Part shown: in pieces, positions 1-9,167 of the stretch | Position numbering within the stretch: the stretch's first letter is position 1 | Layout of the letters: each line of letters opens with the position of its first letter | From: Rhizobium sp. Root483D2 | GTDB taxonomy: Bacteria; Pseudomonadota; Alphaproteobacteria; Rhizobiales; Rhizobiaceae | Assembly (NCBI RefSeq): GCF_001426685.1 | Contig: NZ_LMFB01000039.1 | Coordinates: forward strand, 62,001-126,000 | Direction of reading: 5' to 3' | Length of the DNA stretch: 64,000 nt | Translations under genes and position numbers: made by a program | The notes under the pieces: model-generated | What the model saw: the letters and a program-made list of their open reading frames with translations, nothing else | Databases searched by the model: none | What the model was told of the DNA's origin: nothing

Positions 1-2457
1 GACGCGCAGCAGTCGCTGACGAAGTTCGCCTGGGAAGGGGCTACCACCCGATACCCAGAGGGAATCCCCGACAAGGTCCGCAAGGCGATCTTGCACGAAC
101 TCGAACTCATCCGGGTGATGAAATACGCACCGTATTTTCTCACAGTCTACAGCATCGTCCGGTTTGCCCGGTCTCAGGGAATTCTGTGCCAGGGGCGGGG
201 GTCGGCAGCGAACTCGGCGGTCTGCTACTGCCTTGGTATTACCAGCATCAATCCGGAAACGGGTGATCTGCTGTTCGAGCGCTTCGTTTCGATGGAACGA
301 GACGAGCCGCCGGATATCGACGTCGATTTCGAGCACGCCCGCCGCGAGGAGGTCATCCAGTGGATCTACGAGACCTACGGCCGCTCACGCTCGGCGCTCT
401 GCTCTACGGTCACCCGCTACCGAGCCAAGGGCGCGCTGCGGGATGTTGGCAAGGCGTTGGGGCTACCGGAAGATCTGATCACCCAGCTTTCCTCGGGAGT
501 CTGGGGCTGGTCGGAAGGCGTGGGCGAAAAGCAGCTCAAAGAAAACAATATGAACACCGCCGACTACCGCCTGAAGTTGGCGCTGGATCTTTCGTCCCAG
601 CTCATGGGTGCCCCCCGCCATCTCGGCCAGCATCCGGGCGGCTTCGTTCTGACCCAGGACAGGCTGGACGATCTGGTGCCGATCGAACCGGCCTCGATGA
701 AGGATCGTCAGGTGGTGGAATGGGACAAGGACGATATCGAGGCGCTCAAATTCATGAAGGTCGACGTGTTGGCGCTCGGGATGCTGACCTGCATGGCGAA
801 ATCCTTCGAGCTGCTGCGCGACCACAAGGACATTCCGATGGGCCTGTCTGATGTAGAGCAGGAGGATCCGGCCACATACGCTATGATCCGAAAGGCCGAT
901 ACGCTCGGTACCTTCCAGATCGAAAGCCGCGCCCAGATGGCGATGCTGCCGCGCCTGAAACCTCGCACATTTTATGACCTCGTCGTGCAGGTGGCCATCG
1001 TCCGGCCGGGACCCATCCAAGGCGACATGGTCCATCCGTATCTGAGGCGGCGTGAGGGCAAGGAAAAAATTGAATATCCGACGCCCGAGCTCGAAGCTGT
1101 TCTCGGAAAGACGCTCGGCGTACCGCTGTTTCAGGAGAGCGCGATGAAGGTCGCCATGACCTGCGCGGGCTTCACCGCAGGCGAGGCCGACCAGTTGCGC
1201 CGGGCAATGGCGACGTTCAAGTTCACGGGCGGGGTCTCGAAGTTCAAGGACAAGCTTGTCGAGGGCATGGTCAAGAACGGCTACACCCGCGAATTTGCCG
1301 AGAAGACGTTTACCCAGCTCGAAGGCTTCGGAAGCTACGGTTTCCCGGAAAGCCACGCCGCCAGCTTCGCGCTGATCGCCTATGCCTCCAGCTGGATGAA
1401 ATGCCACCATCCAGATGTCTTCTGCGCGTCCCTGCTCAACAGCCAGCCGATGGGTTTCTACAGCGTTGCCCAGATCGTCCAGGATGCCCGGAACCACAGC
1501 GTCGAAGTCCGGCCGGTCTGCGTCAACCGCTCGCGTTGGGACTGCACCATGGAACGGATCGGCACTTCCGACCGCTTTGCCGTCAGGCTTGGCATGCGTG
1601 TTGTCAAGGGATTGTCCACCAACGAGGCCGCCCGCATTATCCTGGCGCGGGCCGAACAGCCGTTTGCATCGGCCGATGACATGTGGCGGCGTTCCGGCGT
1701 ATCGCCGTCGTCGCTGGTCAAGCTTGCGGAGGCGGATGCTTTCCTGCCGTCGCTGCAACTGGAGCGGCGCCAGGCACTCTGGGATATCAAGGCGCTCCGG
1801 GATGAACCCCTGGAGCTTTGGGCGGCCGCCGCTGAGCGCGAAGCCAAGGTGATCGCCGAGATGCAGGAGCCCGACGTGGCGCTGAAGTCGATGACCGAGG
1901 GCAGGGAGGTCGTCGAGGACTACTCACACACGGGCCTCACCCTGCGAGCACACCCGATCTCGTTTCTCCGGAAAGACCTCGACCGGAAAGGTATCGTCAC
2001 CTGCGCAGAGGCGATGGGACAACGAGACGGGAGGTGGCTTTGGACTGCTGGTCTGGTTCTCGTGCGACAGCGGCCAGGATCAGCAAAGGGCGTCATGTTC
2101 CTCACGCTGGAAGACGAGTCCGGCATCGTCAACGCCGTGGTCTGGCCATCCCTGTTCGAACGCCAGCGGCGGATTCTGATGACAGCGAGCATGATGGCCA
2201 TCAATGGCCGTATCCAGCGGGAAGGTGAGGTCGTTCACCTCGTAGCCCAGCGCCTGTTCGATTTCTCCGCCGACCTGTCGAGCGTTGGTAATCGGGACGG
2301 CGACTTCCCGCTTCCGCACGGTCGCGGCGACCAGGTCAAGCACGGAGGAGGCCCCGATACACGGGACAATCCCAAGCCCGCAGTGCAGGCGCGCGACATC
2401 TATATTCCTGACCTTCACATCGATAATCTGAAGATCAAATCCAGAAACTTCCACTGA
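1..2457 (+). CDS. dnaE2: Error-prone DNA polymerase DnaE2, 5' end outside the window
   Basis: The reading frame is open from the first base, so 818 C-terminal residues of a normally about 1,080-residue protein are visible. DnaE2 is a C-family polymerase that acts with ImuA and ImuB in damage-induced mutagenesis. The catalytic PDIDVDF motif is present, with Asp at visible residues 105, 107 and 109. The finger region follows, and an OB-fold segment lies near residues 690-750 (LTLEDESG, then [16 protein letters not shown]). The C-terminal tail is short. The stop is 10 bases before the next gene, an SRAP-family gene, so the two are probably co-transcribed. The partner genes imuA and imuB would be expected upstream, outside this sequence. 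Confidence 0.95.
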   Translation, partial: DAQQSLTKFAWEGATTRYPEGIPDKVRKAILHELELIRVMKYAPYFLTVYSIVRFARSQGILCQGRGSAANSAVCYCLGITSINPETGDLLFERFVSMERDEPPDIDVDFEHARREEVIQWIYETYGRSRSALCSTVTRYRAKGALRDVGKALGLPEDLITQLSSGVWGWSEGVGEKQLKENNMNTADYRLKLALDLSSQLMGAPRHLGQHPGGFVLTQDRLDDLVPIEPASMKDRQVVEWDKDDIEALKFMKVDVLALGMLTCMAKSFELLRDHKDIPMGLSDVEQEDPATYAMIRKADTLGTFQIESRAQMAMLPRLKPRTFYDLVVQVAIVRPGPIQGDMVHPYLRRREGKEKIEYPTPELEAVLGKTLGVPLFQESAMKVAMTCAGFTAGEADQLRRAMATFKFTGGVSKFKDKLVEGMVKNGYTREFAEKTFTQLEGFGSYGFPESHAASFALIAYASSWMKCHHPDVFCASLLNSQPMGFYSVAQIVQDARNHSVEVRPVCVNRSRWDCTMERIGTSDRFAVRLGMRVVKGLSTNEAARIILARAEQPFASADDMWRRSGVSPSSLVKLAEADAFLPSLQLERRQALWDIKALRDEPLELWAAAAEREAKVIAEMQEPDVALKSMTEGREVVEDYSHTGLTLRAHPISFLRKDLDRKGIVTCAEAMGQRDGRWLWTAGLVLVRQRPGSAKGVMFLTLEDESGIVNAVVWPSLFERQRRILMTASMMAINGRIQREGEVVHLVAQRLFDFSADLSSVGNRDGDFPLPHGRGDQVKHGGGPDTRDNPKPAVQARDIYIPDLHIDNLKIKSRNFH

Positions 2458-2467
2458 GGAGGCCGGT

Positions 2468-3133
2468 GTGTCGCGTCTGTTTGCAGTCACCAAAAGCCTG
2501 GAGGAGATTGTCGCCCATTTCGCGGTCGACATCGCGCCGGCGCTTGATGTTCCGAACGAAACCATCGAAGGCACCCCAGGACTGATGGTCCTTGAGAAGG
2601 ACGAATTGCGGCTGTTGAAGTCGGTCCCATGGGGTTTTCCGCGACAGACACGCGACATGAGGCGTGAAGGCGAGCCACCGAGCCGCATCGGCCTCGTTGC
2701 GGATCTTACCAATCCGCTCTGGGACCGGATCGTCGTCGACCCCAAATACCGCTGCCTGATCCCGCTCACGCATTTTGCAAACCCCGACGGTGTCAAAGGC
2801 GAGAAAACCCGATCGTGGTTCTCGAAGAACCGGCAACCCTTGATGGCCTGGGCGGGGTTTGCCAAGAACACTCCAGACTTCGGCCCGGTGTTCGCCGGCA
2901 TGACCATGACCGCAAACGAAAAGATCAGGCCGTTCGACGATCGGATGCCCGTTTTGCTCGAGCGGCAAGAATACGAGCGCTGGCTTCGCGGTTCAATCGA
3001 AGATGTGATCGCCTTCCAGTTTCGCGAGCCGCCATCATCCGATGACTTCGAAATCCTGCATAGCCGCGACCGCTGGCAAAGCGGCGTTTCACCCTCCAAG
3101 GCTTCACCCCGTCGGGACAACATGCTTATGTAA
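2468..3133 (+). CDS. SRAP/YedK-family protein lacking all catalytic residues
   Basis: This 221-residue protein aligns end to end with the next gene product (shared WGFP, RCLIP, AWAG, DRMPVLL/NRMPVLL and EYE.WL blocks). SRAP proteins (HMCES in animals, YedK in E. coli) cross-link abasic sites in single-stranded DNA through Cys2. Here position 2 is Ser, the conserved Asn pair becomes Gly75-Leu76, the active-site Glu becomes Asn105 and the His becomes Asp157. The fold core is kept and there are no stops or frameshifts, so it reads as a maintained non-catalytic paralogue, not a dying gene. A GTG start is chosen because GGAGG lies 5 bases upstream. An alternative GTG two bases earlier is out of frame. 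It sits directly behind dnaE2. Confidence 0.85.
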   Translation: MSRLFAVTKSLEEIVAHFAVDIAPALDVPNETIEGTPGLMVLEKDELRLLKSVPWGFPRQTRDMRREGEPPSRIGLVADLTNPLWDRIVVDPKYRCLIPLTHFANPDGVKGEKTRSWFSKNRQPLMAWAGFAKNTPDFGPVFAGMTMTANEKIRPFDDRMPVLLERQEYERWLRGSIEDVIAFQFREPPSSDDFEILHSRDRWQSGVSPSKASPRRDNMLM

Positions 3134-3174
3134 CAAGGGTTGGCGTTGGGGTTTCGTGTTGAAAGGTCTGCCAT

Positions 3175-3819
3175 ATGTGCAACTTGTACACCGTCCGTCT
3201 TTCCGCCGCGGAAGTGGCTGCGCACTTTCGTGTGCCGAACCCGATGCAATCGAACGCGCCCGAGGAAGTTTATCCGGGCACCCCCGGGATGGTGGTGACG
3301 GAGAATGACGGTGTTCGAGAGCTTCGCTCGATGGTCTGGGGCTTTCCCCTGCGTCTCAAAGGCATGAAACCAGAAGCCAAGCCAAAGCCGGTCAATAACA
3401 TCGCTGACCTCGCGAAAGGGATGTGGATCGGTCTTGCCCGAAAACCCCAATGGCGATGCCTGATTCCAGTCACGGGTTTTGCCGAAGCCGAGGGGGAGAA
3501 GGGCAGGATGACCCGCACCTGGTTTTCCCTGAAGGACCAGCCGGTCTTCGCGTGGGCAGGGCTGTGGCGGATCAGTGACGAGTGGGGTCCGGTCTATTCC
3601 GGGGTCATGACGGACGCCAATGCGGCGATCCAACCCGTGCACAACCGGATGCCTGTTCTGTTACAGCCCGATGAGTACGAACAATGGCTGCACGGTACAT
3701 TCGATGATGCGCTGGCATTTCAAAAACGGACATTTCCGCCTGAGCTGGTGACAATGGAGCGGACCAACGAGCTGTGGGCGAAAAAGAAGTCTGCACCCGA
3801 GGCACCGCTGCTGCTTTGA
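3175..3819 (+). CDS. SRAP/YedK-family abasic-site-binding protein, catalytic residues intact
   Basis: This is a 214-residue SRAP (SOS response-associated peptidase) protein. Members self-cleave the initiator Met to expose Cys2, which forms a thiazolidine cross-link with abasic sites in single-stranded DNA. The expected residues are all visible: Cys2 (MCNLYTV start), Asn74-Asn75, Glu104 in the GFAEAEG loop and His156 in VHNRMPV. An AAAGG ribosome-binding site precedes the ATG. It follows the Ser2 paralogue by 41 bases, probably in the dnaE2 transcript, which fits a role in the damage response. The last 20 residues are Lys- and Ala-rich and probably disordered. Confidence 0.93.
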   Translation: MCNLYTVRLSAAEVAAHFRVPNPMQSNAPEEVYPGTPGMVVTENDGVRELRSMVWGFPLRLKGMKPEAKPKPVNNIADLAKGMWIGLARKPQWRCLIPVTGFAEAEGEKGRMTRTWFSLKDQPVFAWAGLWRISDEWGPVYSGVMTDANAAIQPVHNRMPVLLQPDEYEQWLHGTFDDALAFQKRTFPPELVTMERTNELWAKKKSAPEAPLLL

Positions 3820-4182
3820 TGGCGGCTTCTTCTTGTCGATACCGGAATTCATGCGATGCCAATGACCGCGAGAGGCGAACAGACGCCGCGTTGAGGAATT
3901 TCGGTATGCTAGCTCATTTACAATAACAGGGCCGATGGTTCACATCCTTTCAAGGCGGGCAGAGGTGTATTTTGATTTGGTCGCAACACTGCGCCGCGAT
4001 TCGATTACCAATAGGCTACTTGCAAGTGTTGAAAATCCAAGATGCCGCACGAACTAGATGCCGCACCAACTTTCTGCAAGCGTCCAAGGTGGCAATATTG
4101 AGATGATGTGAAGGCATCAATCGGAGTTGAGAATAGCCAGAAGAGCAAGTTTCCGGCTTGCCATATTTGAATTGCCCCGCGT
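3820..4182. other. Intergenic region, no gene seen
   Basis: This is 363 bases between the convergent SRAP and aldo/keto reductase genes. No reading frame with a ribosome-binding site and no clear terminator hairpin with a T-run was found. Confidence 0.6.
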
Positions 4183-5643
4183 TCAGTCACAGAGCGCTTC
4201 CGCCTCTATTTCGACTTCATAGTCTCCGATCAGGTTGCCGGCCTCCAGCAGCGTATTGGCCGGCAGCACGGATGAGAAAACCCGGCCGTGGGCGCGGGAG
4301 ACAGGCTCCCACTGGTTGGCATCGCGCAGATAGATGCGGGTACGGATAACGTCTTCCATGCTGCCGCCGAGCGCCGAGATGGATGCGGCGATCTTGTCGA
4401 GGATGTAGGTTGCCTGCGCACCTGCGTCACCGGGAGCGACGCAGCGGTCGGCGCCGTGGGTGGCGGTGGTGCCGGAGACGAGGATGCGATTGCCGATCCG
4501 GACTGCGCGGCTGTAGCCGGCGATCGGCTCCCAGATGCTGCGGGAGGAAACGCGGGAACGGCCGGGCCGACCGGGCACGGCTTGCGCTGTGTAGATCGAC
4601 GGGATCGCGTCCAGATGATGGCTGAGGTCGCCCGATGCGGTGAGGAAAGGTGGCTTGCGGTATTCGTCGCCGCAATCGCCCGGAATTGGCCGTGTCGCCG
4701 AAAAGGCGGCGTTAAGGGCCGCGTGGTCATCGCCATCCAGCGCGAAGGAAAATACCTTGAGATTGTCGTCGCGATGCTCGTTCTCCCCGATGCGCGCGCC
4801 GACAATGGTCGCTGCGACTGCCTGATGTTGGAGAACCCAGCGGCTGGCGACGTTCGAGATCGAGACCTCGTGCTTTGCCGCGATACTGCTGGCTGTGCGC
4901 AGAATACCCTGAAACGCACTCCAGCCGCCGGCGGTATCGATGAAGCGCTTGTATTTCGAGCGGCTCCAGTCGGCGATGGTCGTGGGCTCCGGTTGGCCGA
5001 GCCATTTTTCCGAGAGAAAGCCGCCGCAGAGCGTGCCATAGGCGAGCAGCCTGACGCCGCTTTTGGCGCAGAGATCCGACAATGCTTCAGCCGCCCGGCG
5101 ATCGACCAGCGAGAACGAGACCTGATTGGTGGCGATGTCGATGCCGTCGGCCAGCGCCAGTGCCAGATGCCCGGCGTCGAAATTGGTAAGCCCCAGCGCG
5201 CCGATCAGGCCTTCCTTGCGCAGGCGCTGCATTTCGTGCAGGGCATCGAGCCAGCCGGGGTGCTCGAAGCTCCACCAATGGAACTGAAGCAAATCGACCT
5301 TGTCAACACCAAGCCGGATCAGGCGCTCCTCGACGCCGCGCCGTACCACATCCGCCGTCATCGGACCCGGTTCGGGGCACCATTTGGTAAATGCAACCGG
5401 TCGGTTGCCGCCTTTATAACGCGCCAGCAACCGACCGGTGATCAGTTCGGCCGAGCCGTAGTGATCGGCCATGTCGAAGGTGTCGAATCCGTCACGGGCA
5501 TAGGCCTGCAACGCATCGGCGCCCTTGTCGGGATCGATGGTCGTGCCGCCCTTCTCGATGTCGGCCACCTGCCAGAGCCCGCAGACGACGCGGCTTATGG
5601 TGAGGTCTTCGGTGATTGCGACGCGGTCGGGCAGGTGAGGCAT
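4183..5643 (-). CDS. Aldo/keto reductase fused to a C-terminal Rid (YjgF/UK114) domain
   Basis: This is a 486-residue two-domain protein. Residues 1-345 are an aldo/keto reductase, an NAD(P)H-dependent carbonyl or alcohol oxidoreductase, with a complete Asp57-Tyr62-Lys87-His122 tetrad (FDMADHYG, FTKW, LLQFHWW). Residues about 365-486 are a Rid-family domain (VSGTTATHG, then LPANTLLEAGNLIGDYEVE). The Arg that gives RidA its imine deaminase activity is replaced by Asn463, so this domain resembles the Rid subgroups without deaminase activity. The start at 5643 is chosen because the longer frame would run deep into livM. Here it begins 4 bases after the livM stop, so it closes the livG-F-H-M transcript. 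The reductase half is a paralogue of the gene at 10286-11332. The substrate is unknown. Confidence 0.88.
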   Translation of the reverse strand: MPHLPDRVAITEDLTISRVVCGLWQVADIEKGGTTIDPDKGADALQAYARDGFDTFDMADHYGSAELITGRLLARYKGGNRPVAFTKWCPEPGPMTADVVRRGVEERLIRLGVDKVDLLQFHWWSFEHPGWLDALHEMQRLRKEGLIGALGLTNFDAGHLALALADGIDIATNQVSFSLVDRRAAEALSDLCAKSGVRLLAYGTLCGGFLSEKWLGQPEPTTIADWSRSKYKRFIDTAGGWSAFQGILRTASSIAAKHEVSISNVASRWVLQHQAVAATIVGARIGENEHRDDNLKVFSFALDGDDHAALNAAFSATRPIPGDCGDEYRKPPFLTASGDLSHHLDAIPSIYTAQAVPGRPGRSRVSSRSIWEPIAGYSRAVRIGNRILVSGTTATHGADRCVAPGDAGAQATYILDKIAASISALGGSMEDVIRTRIYLRDANQWEPVSRAHGRVFSSVLPANTLLEAGNLIGDYEVEIEAEALCD

Positions 5644-5647
5644 GGTT

Positions 5648-6619
5648 TTATTCCTTGGATTTTTGTGCGAGCTTGCGCGTCTGCGATGCCAGCGCGCTGG
5701 AAGCGCCAAGGATGCCGCGGGGGCGCATCAGGAGGATCAGGCAAAGGCCGACCCCGATCATGACGATCTGCAGCGATGCGGCACGTGCCTGTTGCTCCGG
5801 TGGTACGAAAGCGGAAACGGCGGCCGCCGACAGCGCCCAGAGACCCCAGACAAGCACGGCGCCGAGGATCGCGCCGCGATTGTTGCCAGAGCCGCCGACG
5901 ATCAGCATCGCCCAGACCTGGAAGGTCAGGATTGGCAGATAATTGTCCGGCGCGATGAAGCCGATGAAGTGCCCTTGCGCGGCACCTGCAAGCCCCATAA
6001 TTGCGCCACCGATGGTAAAGGCCTGCAGCCGGAAACGGATGGGTCGCTTGCCGAGCGCCTGCGCTGCCGCCTCATCCTCGCGGATTGCCCGGAGCACACG
6101 CCCCCAAGGGCTTTTCGCCAGATGCTGCAGCGCAAGGTAAAGCGCCAGTACGACGGCTGCCATCAGCGCGAGATTGGAGAGGCCGAAGGCGAGTGGATTT
6201 CCTGCCAGACTGCTGAACGGCCGGGGTATGAAGCCGATGCCGAAGGCGCCACCGGTGAGCGGCTGAAGGTTAAGGACGCAGAGCTGCACGGTGACCGCAA
6301 CGCCGAACGTGGCGATTGCAAGATAATCGGACCGCAGCCGGATGGTGAGCGCGCCGACAAGCCAGGCAGCAAAGCCGGCAACCATCGCTCCTCCGATCCA
6401 GCCGACGGCAATCGGCAGGTCGAAGCCGCCAACGCGATCGGCGGCATCGGGTGTTGTCAGCAGTGCCGATATATAGGCGCCGATAGCGACAAAGGCGGCG
6501 ATGCCGACGTTGAACAGGCCCGTCTGGCCCCATTGTAAGTTAAGGCCGAGGCACATAATGGCATAGGTCAGCGCCATCGTGAGGAAGAAAGAGACATAGG
6601 CTATCAGGTCGAGGCTCAT
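5648..6619 (-). CDS. livM: Branched-chain-amino-acid-type ABC transporter permease LivM
   Basis: This is a 323-residue inner-membrane permease of the LivM (HAAT) family. It has about eight to ten hydrophobic segments, the N-terminal GLNLQWGQTGLFNVG block and the cytoplasmic EAA-like loop GRVLRAIREDEAAAQALGK that docks on the ATPases. The start at 6619 overlaps the livH stop as ATGA, indicating translational coupling. The C-terminus ends in a basic tail. With LivH it should form the translocation pore for the substrate delivered by the binding protein at 11335-12594. Leucine transport is not implied, because the family also carries many other amino acids, amides and aromatic acids. Confidence 0.93.
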   Translation of the reverse strand: MSLDLIAYVSFFLTMALTYAIMCLGLNLQWGQTGLFNVGIAAFVAIGAYISALLTTPDAADRVGGFDLPIAVGWIGGAMVAGFAAWLVGALTIRLRSDYLAIATFGVAVTVQLCVLNLQPLTGGAFGIGFIPRPFSSLAGNPLAFGLSNLALMAAVVLALYLALQHLAKSPWGRVLRAIREDEAAAQALGKRPIRFRLQAFTIGGAIMGLAGAAQGHFIGFIAPDNYLPILTFQVWAMLIVGGSGNNRGAILGAVLVWGLWALSAAAVSAFVPPEQQARAASLQIVMIGVGLCLILLMRPRGILGASSALASQTRKLAQKSKE

Positions 6620-7527
6620 GCCGCTCTCCCGAACAGGCCGCGGGGACGCAAAAGCAGAACCGCAACAAGAATAATGAAAGAGACGGCCGCGCGCCATTCC
6701 GCACCGACCAGTTGCACGGCTGCTGCCTCTGACAGTCCGACGATCAACCCGGCAATCATCGCGCCGGGCACGCTGCCGATGCCGCCAAGGATCGCTGCGG
6801 CAAACAGCGGCAGCAGCAGGTCGTGGCCGAGATATGGGCGGATCTGCACAAGAAGCCCGGTCATGATGCCGGCGATACAGGCGAGCACTGCGCCGACGAA
6901 CCAGACCACGCAGATCACCCGCCGCACATCCACGCCGGCAATGCCCGCAAGCGCCGGGTTTTCGCTTACTGCCCGCATCGAACGGCCGATGTCGGTACGC
7001 GTCATCAATAGATGAATCGCGATGACGGCGACGAGCGCGACGCCGAGCGATAGAAGCTGATCCGGCGTCGCGCGTAGGCCGCCGCCGATCTGGACGGCTA
7101 TCTGCAGCGCCTTGGTGTAGTAGGCGGGTTTGGACGTGAAAATGAATTCGAGCAGGCTGCGCAACGCCAGCGAAGCGCCGAAGCTCGCCATTACAAGAAT
7201 GATCACGACGCCGCCGCGCGCCCGCAGGCGACCGAACAGAACGGCGTCGACGGCGAGCGCCAGTAAGCCAGTCAGAAGAATCGCAAGGATCGCCGCAAGC
7301 GGCAGGGACCAGCCGAAGGAGAACGGGCCGATAGGCTTCGTAAGCGTGGTCGAGAGCAGTCCGAGACCACCGCTTACCGCCAGCGCAAGATAGGCGCCCC
7401 AAGACAGCATTTCGCCGTGGGCAAAATTTGCAAATCGCAGGATCGAATAGGTCAACGTCACGCCGATCGCACCCAGGCCGATCATCGCACCGGCGATCAG
7501 ACCGTCCATCAGAAATTGCGGGTTCAT
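6616..7527 (-). CDS. livH: Branched-chain-amino-acid-type ABC transporter permease LivH
   Basis: This is a 303-residue permease of the LivH family. The N-terminus (DGLIAGAMIGLGAIGVTLTY, then LRFANFAHGEM) is the typical signature, and the EAA-like loop reads GRSMRAVSENPALAGIAGVD. Hydrophobic segments run through the whole length. It overlaps livF upstream (ATG within the livF stop region, 4 bases) and livM downstream (ATGA), so it belongs to a tightly coupled livG-F-H-M transcript on the minus strand. It partners with LivM in the inner membrane. Confidence 0.93.
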   Translation of the reverse strand: MNPQFLMDGLIAGAMIGLGAIGVTLTYSILRFANFAHGEMLSWGAYLALAVSGGLGLLSTTLTKPIGPFSFGWSLPLAAILAILLTGLLALAVDAVLFGRLRARGGVVIILVMASFGASLALRSLLEFIFTSKPAYYTKALQIAVQIGGGLRATPDQLLSLGVALVAVIAIHLLMTRTDIGRSMRAVSENPALAGIAGVDVRRVICVVWFVGAVLACIAGIMTGLLVQIRPYLGHDLLLPLFAAAILGGIGSVPGAMIAGLIVGLSEAAAVQLVGAEWRAAVSFIILVAVLLLRPRGLFGRAA

Positions 7528-8267
7528 GGCCGCTTCGCCTCCTGCGACTGTGATGTGCCGAGATAGAGCCTGGCAATCAGCGGATCGCCGAGCAGGGAAG
7601 ACGCTTCGCCCTCATGGCGGATCTTGCCTTCTACCAGGATGACGGCGCGGCTGGCGATGGCCAGCGCCGCCTTCACATTCTGTTCGACCAGAATGACGGT
7701 AACGCCACCGGCATTGATTTGCTTCAGCATGGCAAAGACCTCCGCCACGATCTTCGGCGACAGGCCAGCCGAGGGCTCGTCGAGAATGAGCACCGTCGGA
7801 TCGACGGCCAGCGCCCGGGCGACAGCCAGCATCTGCCGCTGCCCGCCGGAAAGCGCTCCCGCCAGTCGCGACGGCTTTGTCGCTAGATCGGGAAAGCGCC
7901 GGTAGAGCGCCGCGATCTTTTCCGCCCGCAGAGGTTTCGGCAATATAGCGACGGCAAGCTGCAGGTTTTCGTGGATGGTCAGCGTTGCGAAGATGTTTTC
8001 CGTTTGTGGCACGAAGGCGAGGCCTTTACCGATCTTGCGATGGGCGGCGACGCGGCTGATGTCGCGATCGCCGAGCCATATGCTGCCGGAGTGCAAGGGC
8101 ACGACGCCGGCGATCGCCTTGACCAGCGTCGACTTGCCGGCGCCGTTCGGCCCCAGAAGCACCAGCAGTTCGCCCGGCGAGGCAGAGAGATCGACACCGC
8201 GCACGATCGGCAGGTCGGGCTCGTATCCGGCAACAAGTGCGCGGGTTTCAAGAGCGGGCACCGTCAT
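7524..8267 (-). CDS. livF: Branched-chain-amino-acid-type ABC transporter ATP-binding protein LivF
   Basis: This 247-residue ABC ATPase has Walker A GPNGAGKST, the Q-loop in FVPQTENIF, the signature LSGGQRQ, Walker B VLILDEPSAGLSP and an H-loop region ending in VEQN, which is the LivF form. The start at 8267 (MTVPALETR) is chosen because it overlaps the livG stop as ATGA. A longer frame upstream would overlap livG by 57 bases without a clear ribosome-binding site. It hydrolyses ATP on the cytoplasmic face to drive LivH and LivM. Confidence 0.93.
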   Translation of the reverse strand: MTVPALETRALVAGYEPDLPIVRGVDLSASPGELLVLLGPNGAGKSTLVKAIAGVVPLHSGSIWLGDRDISRVAAHRKIGKGLAFVPQTENIFATLTIHENLQLAVAILPKPLRAEKIAALYRRFPDLATKPSRLAGALSGGQRQMLAVARALAVDPTVLILDEPSAGLSPKIVAEVFAMLKQINAGGVTVILVEQNVKAALAIASRAVILVEGKIRHEGEASSLLGDPLIARLYLGTSQSQEAKRP

Positions 8268-9073
8268 GCCACCGCACCGAGATAGGCCTCGATCACATCC
8301 GAATTGGAGGCGACATCGGCGCACGTACCCTCGGCCAGCGGCTTGCCCAGCGCCATGGCGACGACACGCGAGCAGAGCCGCGAGACCATATCCATGTTGT
8401 GTTCGATCAGCAGGATCGACTTGCCCTCGGCATTGAGCGAAATAACGCGCTCCATGATGATCTCAAGCAGCGCAGGATTGACGCCAGCGGCCGGCTCGTC
8501 AAGCAGGATGGCTTGCGGATCGGCCATCAGGATGCGCGCCAGTTCCAGAAGCTTGCGCTGGCCGCCGGAAAGCACCCTGGCAGGCTGCGCCTCGAGGCCC
8601 GACAGCGTCACGAATTCCAGCAGTGCGCGCGCCTTGTCGATCGCCAGCTTTTCCTGCCGACGGACATGACCGGGGCGCAGGAAGTTTGCGAGAAGGTTTT
8701 CGCCGTCCTGCGCCTGCGCGCCGGCCAGAACATTTTCGAGCACGCTCATGTCGAGAAAGGGTTTGGGAATCTGGAAGGTACGCCCGACGCCGCGGCTGAT
8801 GCGCTTTTCAGGGCTTTCCTGCGAGACATCCAAACCGTCGACCCAAATCTCGCCCGATGTCGGCTTCAGGCTGCCGGCGATCAGGTTGAAGAGCGTCGTC
8901 TTGCCCGCGCCGTTCGGCCCGATCAGCCCGACCATCTCGCCGGCGGCGAGGCTGAGCGACATGCCGGCAACCGCAGTGTTGCCCTCGAATGTCTTCACCA
9001 GATTGAGGGCATCGATCACCGCCCGGGCAGTGGGCGTAGCGTTCAATGTTGCTTGTGACACGGGAGAGGGCAT
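8264..9073 (-). CDS. livG: Branched-chain-amino-acid-type ABC transporter ATP-binding protein LivG
   Basis: This is a 269-residue ABC ATPase of the LivG type. Visible motifs are Walker A GPNGAGKTT, the Q-loop in GVGRTFQIP, the signature LSGGQRKLLELAR, Walker B AILLDEPAAGVNP and IEHNMDMV at the H-loop. The first 15 residues precede the conserved start of the domain and may be an extension. It is the first gene of the minus-strand transport operon and diverges from the GntR regulator, so the short interval 9074-9167 should hold both promoters. Confidence 0.93.
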   Translation of the reverse strand: MPSPVSQATLNATPTARAVIDALNLVKTFEGNTAVAGMSLSLAAGEMVGLIGPNGAGKTTLFNLIAGSLKPTSGEIWVDGLDVSQESPEKRISRGVGRTFQIPKPFLDMSVLENVLAGAQAQDGENLLANFLRPGHVRRQEKLAIDKARALLEFVTLSGLEAQPARVLSGGQRKLLELARILMADPQAILLDEPAAGVNPALLEIIMERVISLNAEGKSILLIEHNMDMVSRLCSRVVAMALGKPLAEGTCADVASNSDVIEAYLGAVA

Positions 9074-9106
9074 GATTGAAAGAAGGCTCTTGATTTGATC
9101 GGTGAT

Positions 9107-9118
9107 GTTTGATCAAAC
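9107..9118. promoter_or_regulatory. Perfect 12-bp palindrome, candidate GntR operator
   Basis: GTTTGATCAAAC is its own reverse complement and lies between divergent livG and the GntR gene. A related half, TTTGATC, sits at 9094-9100. GntR/FadR-type regulators usually bind short palindromes near their own gene. The assignment is inferred from position and symmetry only. Confidence 0.45.
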
Positions 9119-9167
9119 TTTACTGCATAGAGAAATGCAACCCAAAAAAGCGGCCGGAGCTGGTGGG

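Noticed and set aside
463..1758. 431-codon open frame on the minus strand within dnaE2
   Set aside because: It is an antisense shadow of a GC-rich gene, with no ribosome-binding site and no family resemblance.
2080..3642. 520-codon minus-strand frame across the dnaE2 end and both SRAP genes
   Set aside because: It is antisense to three well-supported genes, and its length reflects codon bias only.
4288..5763. 491-codon plus-strand frame across the reductase-Rid gene
   Set aside because: It is a shadow of the fusion gene on the other strand.
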